From JACTMZ01 sp044359955 (GTDB taxonomy: Bacteria > Verrucomicrobiota > Verrucomicrobiia > Chthoniobacterales > JACTMZ01), in NCBI GenBank assembly GCA_044359955.1, contig JBIKLF010000001.1:62001-126000 (forward strand): a stretch of DNA of 64,000 nt. The letters are read 5' to 3'. Made by a program: the position numbers and the translations under genes. This document shows, in pieces, positions 42,484 through 51,399 of this stretch (position 1 is the stretch's first letter; each line of letters begins with the position of its first letter). The notes beneath the pieces were generated by a model. The model worked only from the letters and a program-made list of their open reading frames with translations. It was not told the DNA's origin and did no database searches.

Positions 42484-43773
42484 ATGGAAATCCGTGTTCA
42501 TCGCGCGCCGCGCATCGAGGCGGATATCCGGGTTCCGGGAGACAAGAGCATCTCCCACCGCGCCGCCCTGCTGGCTGCGCTTTCCGATGGAACCTGCCGG
42601 CTGCGCAACTACCTCCGCGGCGAGGATTGCCTCGGCACCTTGCGTGTCCTGCGCCAGCTGGGTGTGGTCATCGAGGAAGGATCGGATGGCACTTTCATCG
42701 TTCATGGTTGTGCCGGACGCTTCCTGGCCACGGAGTCCGACTTGGATTGCGGAAATTCAGGAACAACGATGCGCCTGATGTCAGGTTTGCTCGCGGCCCA
42801 ACCTTTTCACTCCCGCCTGACCGGCGATGACTCGCTTTCCCGCCGTCCCATGCGGCGTGTGATGGAACCCTTGGGCCTGATGGGTGCGAAGCTGCGCACC
42901 GAAGGACAAGGGGACTGCCCGCCTCTTGTGATCGAAGGCAGCGCAAGTCTCCAAGGGATCGAATACCGGCTCCCGGTGGCCAGTGCGCAGGTCAAAAGTT
43001 GTGTTCTTCTGGCCGGGCTTTTGGCCCGGGGGAAAACAACCGTCGTTCAACCGGTCGCCACGCGCGACCACACCGAGCGCATGCTCGAATATTTTGGTGT
43101 TCCCGTGGAGCGGGAGGGTGAGCGTATTTCTGTCATGGGGGGACACCTGCCCCAGGCGCGGGATTTTCAAGTGCCGGGGGACATTTCGAGCGCGGCTTTC
43201 TGGTTGGTGGCCGCAGCCGCGCAACCGGGCGCAAATATTGTGGTTCGCGACGTCGGTCTGAACCCCACGCGAATCGGCCTGCTGGGCATCCTTCTCCGCA
43301 TGGGTGCGCGCCTTCGCGAGGAAGAGCACTCCAAAGGACCAGGCGAGCCCATCGGAAAAATCGAGATCGTGGGGGCGCGTTTGCGGGGAACATCAATTGG
43401 GGGCAAGGAAATCCCGAATGTGATCGATGAAATTCCGGTGCTCGCCGTGGCCGGAGCCCTCGCTTCCGGAACAACGACGATCCGCGACGCGGGTGAATTA
43501 AGGGTCAAGGAATCTGACCGCCTGGCCGTCGTCGCGCACCACTTGGCTGCCATGGGTGCCGAGGTCACGGAGAACCCGGATGGTCTGGTCATTCACGGTG
43601 GGCGTCCTCTGCGCGGAGCGCGGCTGAGCAGTCATGGCGACCATCGCATCGCCATGGCCTTCGCCATCGCCGGCCTCTTTGCCGAAGGCGAGACGGTCAT
43701 TGAGGATACGGAATGCGTGGAGACCTCCTATCCGGGTTTTGCGGAGCAATTGCGGCGGATGACCCATGAATAA
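42484..43773 (+). CDS. aroA: 3-phosphoshikimate 1-carboxyvinyltransferase (EPSP synthase)
   Basis: A 429-residue enzyme. Shikimate-3-phosphate and PEP binding are shown by GDKSISHRAALLAAL (about 20-34), GNSGTTMRLMSGLL (about 91-104), and the C-terminal LRVKESDRLAVVA. GDHRIAMAFAIAG is at the end. It overlaps cmk by 8 nt. Confidence 0.96.
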   Translation: MEIRVHRAPRIEADIRVPGDKSISHRAALLAALSDGTCRLRNYLRGEDCLGTLRVLRQLGVVIEEGSDGTFIVHGCAGRFLATESDLDCGNSGTTMRLMSGLLAAQPFHSRLTGDDSLSRRPMRRVMEPLGLMGAKLRTEGQGDCPPLVIEGSASLQGIEYRLPVASAQVKSCVLLAGLLARGKTTVVQPVATRDHTERMLEYFGVPVEREGERISVMGGHLPQARDFQVPGDISSAAFWLVAAAAQPGANIVVRDVGLNPTRIGLLGILLRMGARLREEEHSKGPGEPIGKIEIVGARLRGTSIGGKEIPNVIDEIPVLAVAGALASGTTTIRDAGELRVKESDRLAVVAHHLAAMGAEVTENPDGLVIHGGRPLRGARLSSHGDHRIAMAFAIAGLFAEGETVIEDTECVETSYPGFAEQLRRMTHE

Positions 43774-44488
43774 AGCCGATATTTCATCTTCCACGGTAGT
43801 CATAGCGATTGACGGTCCGGCTGCCTCCGGCAAAAGCACCGTGTCCCGCGCGCTCGCCGCCCGCCTCGGCTACCGCTTCCTCAACTCCGGAGACCTTTAC
43901 CGCGCGATCACCTGGAGTTGCTTGAGTCAGGACGTCGACTGCCGTGATACCGGCGCGGTGGCTGCGGCGGTTGGTAACTCGCACGTCGAGATTGGTTGCG
44001 ATGGCACTGATTACTATCCCATCGTGGACGGCACGGATCCCCGGGCTCACTTGCGCGATGAAGCAGTCAATGCCAACGTCTCGCCGGTCTCCGCCGTGCC
44101 AGCCGTGCGTTATATCCTGTCCGCGGCGATTCGCGCCCACGCTCAGGGCCGTCAGACGGTGGTGGAAGGTCGCGATATCGGTTCGGCCGTCTTTCCCGAG
44201 ACTCCCTACAAATTCTACATCGATGCCCCGGCGCAGGTTCGCCAGCGACGGCGGCGCAATCAGGGGCAGACGGAGGAGATTGCCAAGCGTGACCTGATCG
44301 ACTCCACCCGCTCGACCGATCCTCTGACCATCGCGCCTGGCGCCACAGTAATCGACTCCTCTACCTTGGATGTTGCCGGTGTCGTCAACGCAATGCTGGA
44401 GAAGTTGCGCGAACAGGGATTAGTGGGTGGCATCGGCATCTTGCCGATGATGTCAGAAAGTCATCGGCAAGATGCCGATGCCACTTAG
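43766..44488 (+). CDS. cmk: Cytidylate kinase
   Basis: A 240-residue CMP kinase. Walker A GPAASGKSTV is at about 17-26. RFLNSGDLYRAITW follows, then EGRDIGSAVFPE and the Arg-rich lid DAPAQVRQRRRRNQ. The last ~20 residues (GGIGILPMMSESHRQDADAT) are encoded by an inverted REP pair, so they were probably added by repeat insertion into the 3' end. The order aroA-cmk recalls the common cmk neighbourhood of bacteria. Confidence 0.94.
   Translation: MNKADISSSTVVIAIDGPAASGKSTVSRALAARLGYRFLNSGDLYRAITWSCLSQDVDCRDTGAVAAAVGNSHVEIGCDGTDYYPIVDGTDPRAHLRDEAVNANVSPVSAVPAVRYILSAAIRAHAQGRQTVVEGRDIGSAVFPETPYKFYIDAPAQVRQRRRRNQGQTEEIAKRDLIDSTRSTDPLTIAPGATVIDSSTLDVAGVVNAMLEKLREQGLVGGIGILPMMSESHRQDADAT
44427..44484. 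repeat. BIME-like inverted REP pair inside the 3' end of cmk
   Basis: Unit 1 (44427-44449): GTGG then CATCGGCA/TGCCGATG with a TCT loop. Unit 2 (44462-44484), opposite strand: identical stem and the complementary loop. The two arms are a perfect match over about 23 nt. It is in frame with cmk and supplies its C-terminal codons up to the stop. Confidence 0.85.
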
Positions 44489-44490
44489 GT

Positions 44491-45156
44491 ATGCAGCAAC
44501 GAATGACATGCTGGTATCTGCTCGGCTATTCGTTGAGCAAGGCCATCGCCAAAACTTTCTTCCACTACCGCGTGATCGGCGCGGAGAACATGATCGAAGA
44601 AGGCCCCTGCATCATCGCGGCCAACCATTGCAGCTACCTTGATCCGCCATTGGTTGGAGTGGCCTGCCAGCGTGCCATTCACTATCTGGCGAGGAAATCG
44701 CTGCTCGATATTCCCGTCCTCGGTCCGATTCTCCCGCAACTCAACGTCATCCCCGTTGACCAAAAAAACGCCGACCGGAGTGCTCTGATCGGCGCGATCC
44801 GCGTGGTGAAGAATGGTGGTGCCGTCCTTATTTTTCCCGAAGGAAGCAGAAGCCCCGATGGAAAGCTGCAGCCAGCCCAGCCCGGTATAGGAATGATCGT
44901 GGCCAAGACCGGCGCTCCTGTCGTGCCGGTTCGCATTTTCGGGTCCTTCGAAGCTTTCCCCCGTGGCCGAGTGACGCCTCGCCGCGTATCTATCACCGCC
45001 GTCGTGGCTGAGGCTCTGCGCTTCAGCGCCGAAGAAGCAGCAGACCGTGCTACCTACAAAAAAATAAGCGATTGCATTGTGGATACAATCGCAGATTTGA
45101 AAATTTTCCGGACAGCAAGTCGGCAAGTCAGCCGCCTAAAGGGGTTAGAGTGTTAG
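44491..45156 (+). CDS. plsC: 1-acyl-glycerol-3-phosphate acyltransferase
   Basis: A 221-residue membrane-associated acyltransferase of phospholipid synthesis. The catalytic ANHCSYLDPPLVG (NHxxxxD, about 45-57) and the FPEGSRSPDGKL substrate motif (about 112-123) are present. It begins 2 nt after cmk. The last 29 nt overlap the convergent pseudopilin gene, so the C-terminal ~10 residues are possibly longer than in relatives. Confidence 0.9.
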   Translation: MQQRMTCWYLLGYSLSKAIAKTFFHYRVIGAENMIEEGPCIIAANHCSYLDPPLVGVACQRAIHYLARKSLLDIPVLGPILPQLNVIPVDQKNADRSALIGAIRVVKNGGAVLIFPEGSRSPDGKLQPAQPGIGMIVAKTGAPVVPVRIFGSFEAFPRGRVTPRRVSITAVVAEALRFSAEEAADRATYKKISDCIVDTIADLKIFRTASRQVSRLKGLEC

Positions 45157-45721
45157 TGCCGATGATGGTGCTGCTTTTTGCGTCAACTGGCCGGCTAAAA
45201 ACACCACCATCTCCCCCTTTGCGAAACAAAATGAAACCTTTATCTTGGTAGGGTGCATTCGAGCTCAAACCTGCCCCTATGCTGTCCCAATTTTTGGTTA
45301 TGACAAAAACTTGATCTGAAGGGGAGCCTTCTTGGGTCTGCATGATTTTGAAAGCAATGGTAGCCGCCGTAAAATTGGTGTCGGGGACATTCACACCCGG
45401 GGCCGCGTAAATTTTGCGCAGATCGGGACCTGTGAGGTAGCGGCCTTCGATTAGAGCTCCGCTGAAAGTCGGCACGGTCAGGACGGCATTGTTGGAGTAG
45501 GTCCAAGAGACCCCGTCCCCCGCTGTGGACGTGTCGATGGACATCGTCTGAGTCGCGAGATGGAGTTGGCGGCCATTGTTCAGCGTCTGGGTCATCTGCC
45601 CGCGGACCAGAGCGTTGGACACTGCGGGAATGGCGAGTGAGGCCAAAATCGCGATGATCGAGATGACGACCAAAAGTTCGATGAGGGTGAAGGCTTGGGG
45701 GGATCGGCGGAGTGATTTCAT
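45128..45721 (-). CDS. Prepilin-type (type II secretion / type IV pilin-like) protein
   Basis: A 197-residue protein with a perfect prepilin signal: MKSLRRSPQAFTLIELLVVISII, cleaved before Phe and with Glu at +5. One N-terminal hydrophobic helix is followed by a globular domain (VTFTAATIAFKIMQTQ, KNWDSIGAGLSSN). It is of the single pseudopilin kind, common in Verrucomicrobia in many copies. No assembly genes are adjacent, but two PilT-type ATPases lie 3 kb away. ATG 45721 gives the correct signal; the longer frame adds 14 residues. Confidence 0.85.
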   Translation of the reverse strand: MKSLRRSPQAFTLIELLVVISIIAILASLAIPAVSNALVRGQMTQTLNNGRQLHLATQTMSIDTSTAGDGVSWTYSNNAVLTVPTFSGALIEGRYLTGPDLRKIYAAPGVNVPDTNFTAATIAFKIMQTQEGSPSDQVFVITKNWDSIGAGLSSNAPYQDKGFILFRKGGDGGVFSRPVDAKSSTIIGTNTLTPLGG

Positions 45722-45762
45722 GTCAACTTTCAAGTAATGCAGGACCGCGGTGCTGGCAAACA

Positions 45763-47958
45763 CTATTTTACGATGAAGCCGACAATGGCCAGCGGCGGCA
45801 GTTCAATCTGGATGGAGTGGTCGCGGCGTTGCCAGGGGACGGGTTCGGCCGGCACCCCGCCCATGTTTCCGACGTTGCTGCCGCCGTAAACTTCGGCGTC
45901 GGTGTTAAGCATCTCGCGGTAGAAGCCCGGTTCGGGCACCCCGATGCGGTAGCCGGCGCGGACCACCGGGGTGGCGTTCATGGCGAAAATGAGGTGCTGG
46001 CCGCCGGCCGATTTGCGCAGGAAGGCGACGACGCTGTTGTCGGAGTCGTGGAAGTCGATCCACTCGAAGCCTGCGGGGGTATCATCGAGTTCGTAGAAAG
46101 CCGGGAACTCCTTGTAGATGTGATTGAGATGCTGGACGAGGCGGCTGAGGCCGGCGTGGAGGGGGAATTGCTTGAGGTGCCAGTCGAGGCTCTGGTTGTA
46201 GCGCCATTCGTCCCATTGACCGAACTCGCCGCCTTGAAAGAGCAACTTCTTGCCGGGGTGGGCCCACATGAAGCCGTAGAACATCCGCAGGTTGGCGAAC
46301 TTCTGCCACATGTCGCCGGGCATTTTGCCCAGCAGAGCGCCCTTGCCGTGCACAACCTCGTCGTGGCTCAGCGCGAGGACAAAATGCTCGTGGAAGGCGT
46401 AGAGCAGCGAAAAGGTGATGCTGCCTTGGTGATAGCGCCGGTAGATCGGATCCAGACTCATGTAGTTGAGGAAGTCGTGCATCCACCCCATGTTCCACTT
46501 GAAGCCGAAGCCGAGTCCGCCGAGATAGGTCGGGCGCGAGACGCCGGGCCAGGCCGTCGATTCCTCGGCGATGGTGATGATCCCGGGGAAGCGCTCGTAG
46601 CTGACCTCGTTGAAGCGCTTGAGAAAATGGATCGCATCAAGGTTTTCGCGTCCGCCGAAGCTGTTCGGCACCCACTCGCCGCCCTCGCGCGAATAGTCGA
46701 GGTAGAGCATCGAAGCGACGGCGTCCACCCGCAGCCCGTCGATGTGGTATTGGTCGAACCAGAAAAGCGCGTTCGCGATGAGGAAATTGCGCACCTCGTT
46801 GCGTCCGTAGTTGAAAATATACGTTCCCCAATCGCGGTGCTCGCCTTGGCGCGGATCGGCGTGTTCGTAAAGGTGCGTGCCGTCGAACTTGGCCAGCCCG
46901 TGCGCGTCCTTGGGGAAGTGGGCCGGCACCCAGTCAAGGATGACACCGATTCCCGCCTGGTGGCAATTATCGACGAAATGACGGAATTCATCCGGATTAC
47001 CGAAGCGGCTCGTCGGTGCGTAATACCCCGCCACTTGGTAGCCCCAGGACCCGTCGTAAGGATGCTCGGCCACTGGCATCAACTCGATGTGGGTGAAGCC
47101 CATTTCCAAGCAGTAGGGGATGAGCCGGTGGGAAAGTTCGAGGTAGCTGAGGGGACGATTGTTGTCCTCGGCTACGCGCTGCCATGAAGCCAGGTGCACC
47201 TCGTAGATGCTGATCGGCTTTTTGGGCCACTCTTGGCTGGCGCGATATTTCATCCAACCTTCGTCCGACCATGAAAATCGCCCGAGGTCGTAGACGATCG
47301 ACGCGGTTTGCAGTCCGTGTTGACCGTAGAAAGCGAACGGGTCGCTCTTCAGGCAGATGTCCCCGTGGTGCCCCTTGACCTCGAATTTGTAATGGGTGCC
47401 CTCTTTGATCCCGGGAATGAAAATTTCCCAGACACCACTGCCGAGCAGTTTGCGCATGGTGTGCACGCGTCCGTCCCAATTGTTGAAATCGCCGACCACG
47501 CTGACACGTTGCGCATTCGGCGCCCAGACGCAGAAGACCGTCCCTTCCGCGCCGTCGATCTTGGTGAGGTGTGCGCCGAATTTGTTGTAGAGATCCCAGT
47601 GGTTGCCTTCGGCATGCAGGTAGACGTCCGTATCGCCAAGAATGCGGCCGAAGGAATACGGGTCGCTCGTTTCCCACTCGTGGCCGTCATGACCCTTCAA
47701 GCGCAACGTGTAAGAAAATTCCGCCATGCCTTTGGGCAGGACCGCTTCGAAAAATCCTTCCGGATGGATTTTCGCCGCCTCGAACATGCGCGTGCGATGG
47801 CCGGCGTCGACCACCGTGACCGAGGCCGCATCGGGCCGGAAGACGCGCACTGCGAGAAAATCACCAGCGCGCCGCATGCCCAAAGTGTGAAATGGATCGG
47901 CATGGCGCGCTTCGAGAAAAGCGGCGAGTTCTTCGGGCGGGACGGTGGACTTCGGCAT
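45763..47958 (-). CDS. glgB: 1,4-alpha-glucan branching enzyme
   Basis: A 731-residue GH13 enzyme, matching GlgB length. The N-terminal CBM48 module (GTVFCVWAPNAQRVSVVGDF) is followed by the catalytic barrel: nucleophile Asp in IDGLRVDAVASMLYLDY, acid/base Glu in TIAEESTAWPGVSRP, and LSHDEVVHGKG. An upstream ATG at 48021 would add 21 residues; ATG 47958 fits the family. No other glycogen gene is nearby, so it stands alone. Confidence 0.96.
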   Translation of the reverse strand: MPKSTVPPEELAAFLEARHADPFHTLGMRRAGDFLAVRVFRPDAASVTVVDAGHRTRMFEAAKIHPEGFFEAVLPKGMAEFSYTLRLKGHDGHEWETSDPYSFGRILGDTDVYLHAEGNHWDLYNKFGAHLTKIDGAEGTVFCVWAPNAQRVSVVGDFNNWDGRVHTMRKLLGSGVWEIFIPGIKEGTHYKFEVKGHHGDICLKSDPFAFYGQHGLQTASIVYDLGRFSWSDEGWMKYRASQEWPKKPISIYEVHLASWQRVAEDNNRPLSYLELSHRLIPYCLEMGFTHIELMPVAEHPYDGSWGYQVAGYYAPTSRFGNPDEFRHFVDNCHQAGIGVILDWVPAHFPKDAHGLAKFDGTHLYEHADPRQGEHRDWGTYIFNYGRNEVRNFLIANALFWFDQYHIDGLRVDAVASMLYLDYSREGGEWVPNSFGGRENLDAIHFLKRFNEVSYERFPGIITIAEESTAWPGVSRPTYLGGLGFGFKWNMGWMHDFLNYMSLDPIYRRYHQGSITFSLLYAFHEHFVLALSHDEVVHGKGALLGKMPGDMWQKFANLRMFYGFMWAHPGKKLLFQGGEFGQWDEWRYNQSLDWHLKQFPLHAGLSRLVQHLNHIYKEFPAFYELDDTPAGFEWIDFHDSDNSVVAFLRKSAGGQHLIFAMNATPVVRAGYRIGVPEPGFYREMLNTDAEVYGGSNVGNMGGVPAEPVPWQRRDHSIQIELPPLAIVGFIVK

Positions 47959-48055
47959 GGGGAGGAGGCGTCGATGACGCATCTCTGGGAAACAAATATC
48001 GGACCCACTCATGGGCGGCAAGGGCCGTTGTGCCAGAGCGGCGCGTCAAGGCCCA

Positions 48056-48096
48056 AAGGTTGGGCTGGGCCTCCGGACCCGCCGGGACCCAACCTT
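48056..48096. repeat. Inverted repeat sharing the core of the 158-bp element
   Basis: Arms AAGGTTGGG (48056-48064) and CCCAACCTT (48088-48096). The inside contains the same 18-mer (48062-48079) as in the two long copies at 26 kb and 53 kb. It lies between pilT and glgB and seems a fragment or sibling of that family. Confidence 0.65.
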
Positions 48097-48104
48097 GCCG
48101 CGGG

Positions 48105-49202
48105 CTAACCCACTCCGCCCGCCGAGTTGGCGAGGGCCGCTTCTTCATCGGGGAGGAATGGTTTGAAGCGGTTCTTGTCGATCGCCTTCATGAATGCTTC
48201 ATGAGGCGAGACGCGGCCCTGCTGCAATTGCGCCCAGATGGCATCGTCCATGAATTGCATACCCTGCGCCTTGCCGCCGACGATGGCATCCTGCAACTTT
48301 TGCGTGGCGCCCTCCCGGATGATGGCGGCCACGGCACTGTTGACCACGAGGATTTCGTTCACGGCGATACGACCGCCGCCGTCTTGCCGCTTGAGCAGGA
48401 GCTGCGCGACCACGCCGCGCAAGGATGCGGCCAGCATGGTGCGGACCTGCGACTGTTGGTCCGAGGGAAAGACATCGATCATACGATCGACGGTCTTGCG
48501 GGCATTGTTGGTGTGGAGCGTGCCGAAAACCAGCAATCCGGTTTCAGCGGCAGTCAGCGCCAGGGAGATCGTCTCGAGGTCGCGCATTTCGCCGACCAGC
48601 ACGATGTCGGAATCCTCGCGCAGGGCGGCCTTCAGTCCGGCGGGGAAGTCGACCGAATGCTCCGGCACTTCGCGTTGGGTGATGATACTTTTCTTGTTCG
48701 AGTGGACGAACTCGATCGGTTCCTCGACGGTCACGATGTGGCGGGCGAAGTTCGTGTTGATGTAGTCCATCAGGGCGGCCAGCGTGGTGCTCTTGCCGGA
48801 GCCGGTCGGGCCGGTGACGAGGACGAGGCCGCCGCGCAAGTGGCCGAATTCTTTGATGACCGGCGGCAGAGCTAGTTCTTCGAGCGTGGCGATGCGCGTG
48901 GGGATCAAGCGGAAGACCGCGCCGAGGCCGTGCACCTGCTTGAAGTAATTGCAGCGGAAACGGCTGTCCTCGTTCATCTCGTAAGCGAAATCGAGGTCAC
49001 CCTTGTGCTGGAAGCGTTCCCAGTTTTTCGGCGTGCAGATCTCGCTGAGCATGTAGTTCATCTCTTCCGCCGTGAGGATCTCCTCGCGGATCGGGATGAC
49101 ATCGCCGTGACGGCGGATTTTCGGCGGTTGCCCCTCGGCGAGGTGCAAGTCGGACGCCCCTGCGTTGATCAGAACTTCGAAGAATTGGTCGATGTGGGCC
49201 AT
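48105..49202 (-). CDS. pilT: Type IV pilus retraction ATPase, PilT-type
   Basis: A 365-residue secretion ATPase. The Walker A GPTGSGKSTT (about 131-140), the Asp box VTVEEPIEFVH, Walker B-type DSDIVLVGEMRDLETI, and the His box TLHTNNARKTVDR are intact. AIRNLIREG-like PilT tail (SAVAAIIREG) is present. With the next-door ATPase it forms a PilT/PilU-like pair 3 nt apart. It probably drives retraction of type IV pili or gliding. Confidence 0.93.
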   Translation of the reverse strand: MAHIDQFFEVLINAGASDLHLAEGQPPKIRRHGDVIPIREEILTAEEMNYMLSEICTPKNWERFQHKGDLDFAYEMNEDSRFRCNYFKQVHGLGAVFRLIPTRIATLEELALPPVIKEFGHLRGGLVLVTGPTGSGKSTTLAALMDYINTNFARHIVTVEEPIEFVHSNKKSIITQREVPEHSVDFPAGLKAALREDSDIVLVGEMRDLETISLALTAAETGLLVFGTLHTNNARKTVDRMIDVFPSDQQSQVRTMLAASLRGVVAQLLLKRQDGGGRIAVNEILVVNSAVAAIIREGATQKLQDAIVGGKAQGMQFMDDAIWAQLQQGRVSPHEAFMKAIDKNRFKPFLPDEEAALANSAGGVG

Positions 49203-49205
49203 GGG

Positions 49206-50336
49206 TCAGAGCATGCCGCAGAGCTGTTTCATGACTTGTTTGTCCTCGGATCGCGAGACGGCCTCGTCGGCCGTGATGGCTCCCGCCCGGTAAAGTGAGG
49301 CCAGCGAGTCGTCCATGAGCTGCATGCCGAGCTTCTTCCCGGTCTGGATGATGCCGGGGAGCATGAAAGTTTTGGCCTCGCGGATGACGTTGGCCACGGC
49401 GGGGGTGTTCATGAGGATCTCGATCGCCAGCGCGCGGCCCGAACCATCGGCGCGGGGCACGAGTTGCTGTGAAACGATCCCGCGCAGTGATTCGCTGACC
49501 ATGGTGCGGATTTGTTCGCGTTGGTCGACAGGGAATACATCGAGCAGACGATCAAGGGTGCGGGCCGCATTGGCGGTGTGGAGTGTGCCGAGGACGAGGT
49601 GACCGGTTTCGGACGCGGTGATGGCCAGCGAAATCGTTTCGAGGTCGCGCATTTCACCCACCATGATGACATCAGGGTCCTCGCGCAGGGCGCCGCGCAG
49701 CGCCGCTCCGAAGGATTCGGTGTGTGTGTGCACTTCCCGCTGGTTCACTTGGCAACCTTGCGGCGTGAAGAGGTATTCGATCGGGTCCTCCAAAGTGATG
49801 ATGTGCTCATGGCGGGTGCGATTCACTTCCTCGACCAGCGCAGCGAGAGTTGTGCTCTTGCCGCTGCCGACCGAACCGGTCACCAGGACGAGGCCGTTTT
49901 GGTATTGGGTCAGCATTTTAAGCTGGGGCGGCAAATTGAGATCGTCCATCGTCCGCACGTTGGTCTGGATGATGCGGAAAACGAGGTCGTAGCCGAGACG
50001 GTGGCGGACCACGCTGGTGCGATATCGTCCCGCTTCGTTGGTATAGGCAAAGTCGACGTCACCGCGTTCTTGGAGGAGTTTCTTCTGCGCGTCATTGAGG
50101 AAGCCCATGGCGAGACGCTCGGTGTCGCTCGCATTGAGTTTGTCCGCCTCCAGCCAGATCGGCTCAAGGGTGCCGAAGCGGCGCCACGTCGGCGGGATGT
50201 TGACGCTGAGATGAATATCCGAGGCGCCCGATTCCTTGCCGACGGCCAGGTATTGATCGACGTGCGCGAGGGCGTGCAGGCCGGACGGATGTTCCTCGAT
50301 GATTTCGACCGTCGATGTGGTGGGTGAAGCGGACAC
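49206..50336 (-). CDS. PilT/PilU-type ATPase
   Basis: A 376-residue paralogue of the neighbouring PilT. Walker A is GSVGSGKSTT (about 154-163), with Val in place of Thr. Asp box TLEDPIEYLF, DPDVIMVGEMRDLETI and TLHTANAARTLDRLLDVFP are clear. Start is GTG 50336, the only start before the conserved HVDQYLAVGKESGASDIHL. PilT and PilU often work as a pair; here which is which cannot be decided. Confidence 0.9.
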   Translation of the reverse strand: MSASPTTSTVEIIEEHPSGLHALAHVDQYLAVGKESGASDIHLSVNIPPTWRRFGTLEPIWLEADKLNASDTERLAMGFLNDAQKKLLQERGDVDFAYTNEAGRYRTSVVRHRLGYDLVFRIIQTNVRTMDDLNLPPQLKMLTQYQNGLVLVTGSVGSGKSTTLAALVEEVNRTRHEHIITLEDPIEYLFTPQGCQVNQREVHTHTESFGAALRGALREDPDVIMVGEMRDLETISLAITASETGHLVLGTLHTANAARTLDRLLDVFPVDQREQIRTMVSESLRGIVSQQLVPRADGSGRALAIEILMNTPAVANVIREAKTFMLPGIIQTGKKLGMQLMDDSLASLYRAGAITADEAVSRSEDKQVMKQLCGML

Positions 50337-50351
50337 GTCGGCCGAAAAGTT

Positions 50352-50687
50352 CTATGGCTTGCGGCCCGACCGCAAACTCAAAAAGAGAGGAACCAGCTGG
50401 CTGGCGACGGCGGGGAGGAGCTTGAGCAGGGTGGGGACCCAGAAGACGGCGCCGGCCTGGGGCGAACCTCCGGCTCCACCCTGCGGCGTGCGGCCGCCCT
50501 TCGGGCGGAGCAGACGCGCGGCGGCAAATCCCGCCACGGAGGCTCCGGGCAGCCACCATTTCCAGTCCCGCGCCACTTCGCTGCGGAGTTGGTTGAGGGG
50601 ATTGGCCGCTTCGGCCAGATCATGAACCTTGGCCTTCAGTTCCCGTCCGGCTGAATCCAACTCGCGCAGGTATTCTTCGCGGTTCAT
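50352..50687 (-). CDS. YqjK-like small membrane protein
   Basis: A 111-residue protein. An amphipathic N-terminal helix (LRELDSAGRELKAKVHDLAE) leads to a hydrophobic stretch near residues 46-60 and another (about 81-104). Sequence identity to YqjK is not clear; the assignment comes from position after a holin-X and a DUF883 gene, as in E. coli yqjDEK. It overlaps the upstream gene by ATGA. Confidence 0.55.
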   Translation of the reverse strand: MNREEYLRELDSAGRELKAKVHDLAEAANPLNQLRSEVARDWKWWLPGASVAGFAAARLLRPKGGRTPQGGAGGSPQAGAVFWVPTLLKLLPAVASQLVPLFLSLRSGRKP

Positions 50688-51088
50688 GAAAGTCTCTGCA
50701 CCTCGCGGCGCAAGGCCTCGCGGGTTCCCGGAAAGAGTGGTTTGGTCGCGCGCCGCCGCAAAATAATATAGAGCACCACCGCGAGAACGGCATGCAGCGC
50801 GCAGAGGATAAAGAGGGCGGTGACCCAGCCGCCCCCGAGCGAGCTAACGATGACGATGGTGAGCCCCAGCAGCAAAAACAGATAGGCGAACACGGAAGCG
50901 ACAACGAGTGCCACGCCGAGCGATCCGATCAGCAGTGCCTGCCCCCCCGTCTCGCGCAACTCCAGCCCGAACAAGCCGGTGAGGGCTTGCAAAAAGCGGA
51001 CCACCGCCGTGGTGAAACCGCCGGCTGCGGCCTGCAGCCCGGGCGGTTCCGGCGAACCGGTGGATTCCGCGCCGGGTGATGGGTTCAT
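50684..51088 (-). CDS. Phage-holin-3-6 / YqjE-type membrane protein
   Basis: A 134-residue protein with two predicted transmembrane helices (about 53-78 and 82-110: LIGSLGVALVVASVFAYLFLLLGLTIVIV and TALFILCALHAVLAVVLYIIL). The N-terminus is Pro-rich. The family is the Actinobacterial holin-X/DUF1469 group, widespread as stress-associated membrane proteins. It lies between the DUF883 and YqjK-like genes. Confidence 0.75.
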   Translation of the reverse strand: MNPSPGAESTGSPEPPGLQAAAGGFTTAVVRFLQALTGLFGLELRETGGQALLIGSLGVALVVASVFAYLFLLLGLTIVIVSSLGGGWVTALFILCALHAVLAVVLYIILRRRATKPLFPGTREALRREVQRLS

Positions 51089-51099
51089 GTGCCGCGTGA

Positions 51100-51399
51100 T
51101 CAGCGGCGCATGATGACGCCAATGATGAATCCGGCGGCCAAGGCGATGCCGACGGCCTGGAGCGGATTTTCCCGGATGTAGTCCTCGCCGTCCTCCGTGA
51201 GGGTGCGGGCGCGCCCGGTGGTCTCCGACCAGACTTGGTTGGCCCGTTCGCGATACTCGTCGGCGCGTTCGTTCAGAGTGTCGCGCAGGTCGCTGAATTT
51301 CGCCGCGGCGGCCTCCTTGAACTCATGGGCCGCTTCGGTTGCGTGGGTCTTGCCGCTTTTGAACTTGTCGGCGGCGTGTTTGATTTCTTTTTCGCTCAT
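51100..51399 (-). CDS. DUF883 / ElaB-YqjD-type ribosome-associated membrane protein
   Basis: A 99-residue protein. A long charged helix (about 6-75, HAADKFKSGKTHATEAAHEF ... ARTLTEDGEDYIRENP) ends in a C-terminal transmembrane helix (LQAVGIALAAGFIIGVIMRR). The ENPLQAVGIALAAGFIIG motif is diagnostic of ElaB/YqjD, which tethers ribosomes to the membrane in stationary phase. Start ATG 51399 fits; the longer frame overlaps the nuoEF leader. Confidence 0.85.
   Translation of the reverse strand: MSEKEIKHAADKFKSGKTHATEAAHEFKEAAAAKFSDLRDTLNERADEYRERANQVWSETTGRARTLTEDGEDYIRENPLQAVGIALAAGFIIGVIMRR

Noticed and set aside
44427..44484. CRISPR repeat or terminator at the cmk end
   Set aside because: Only one inverted pair, no spacers, no T-tract; fits a REP pair.
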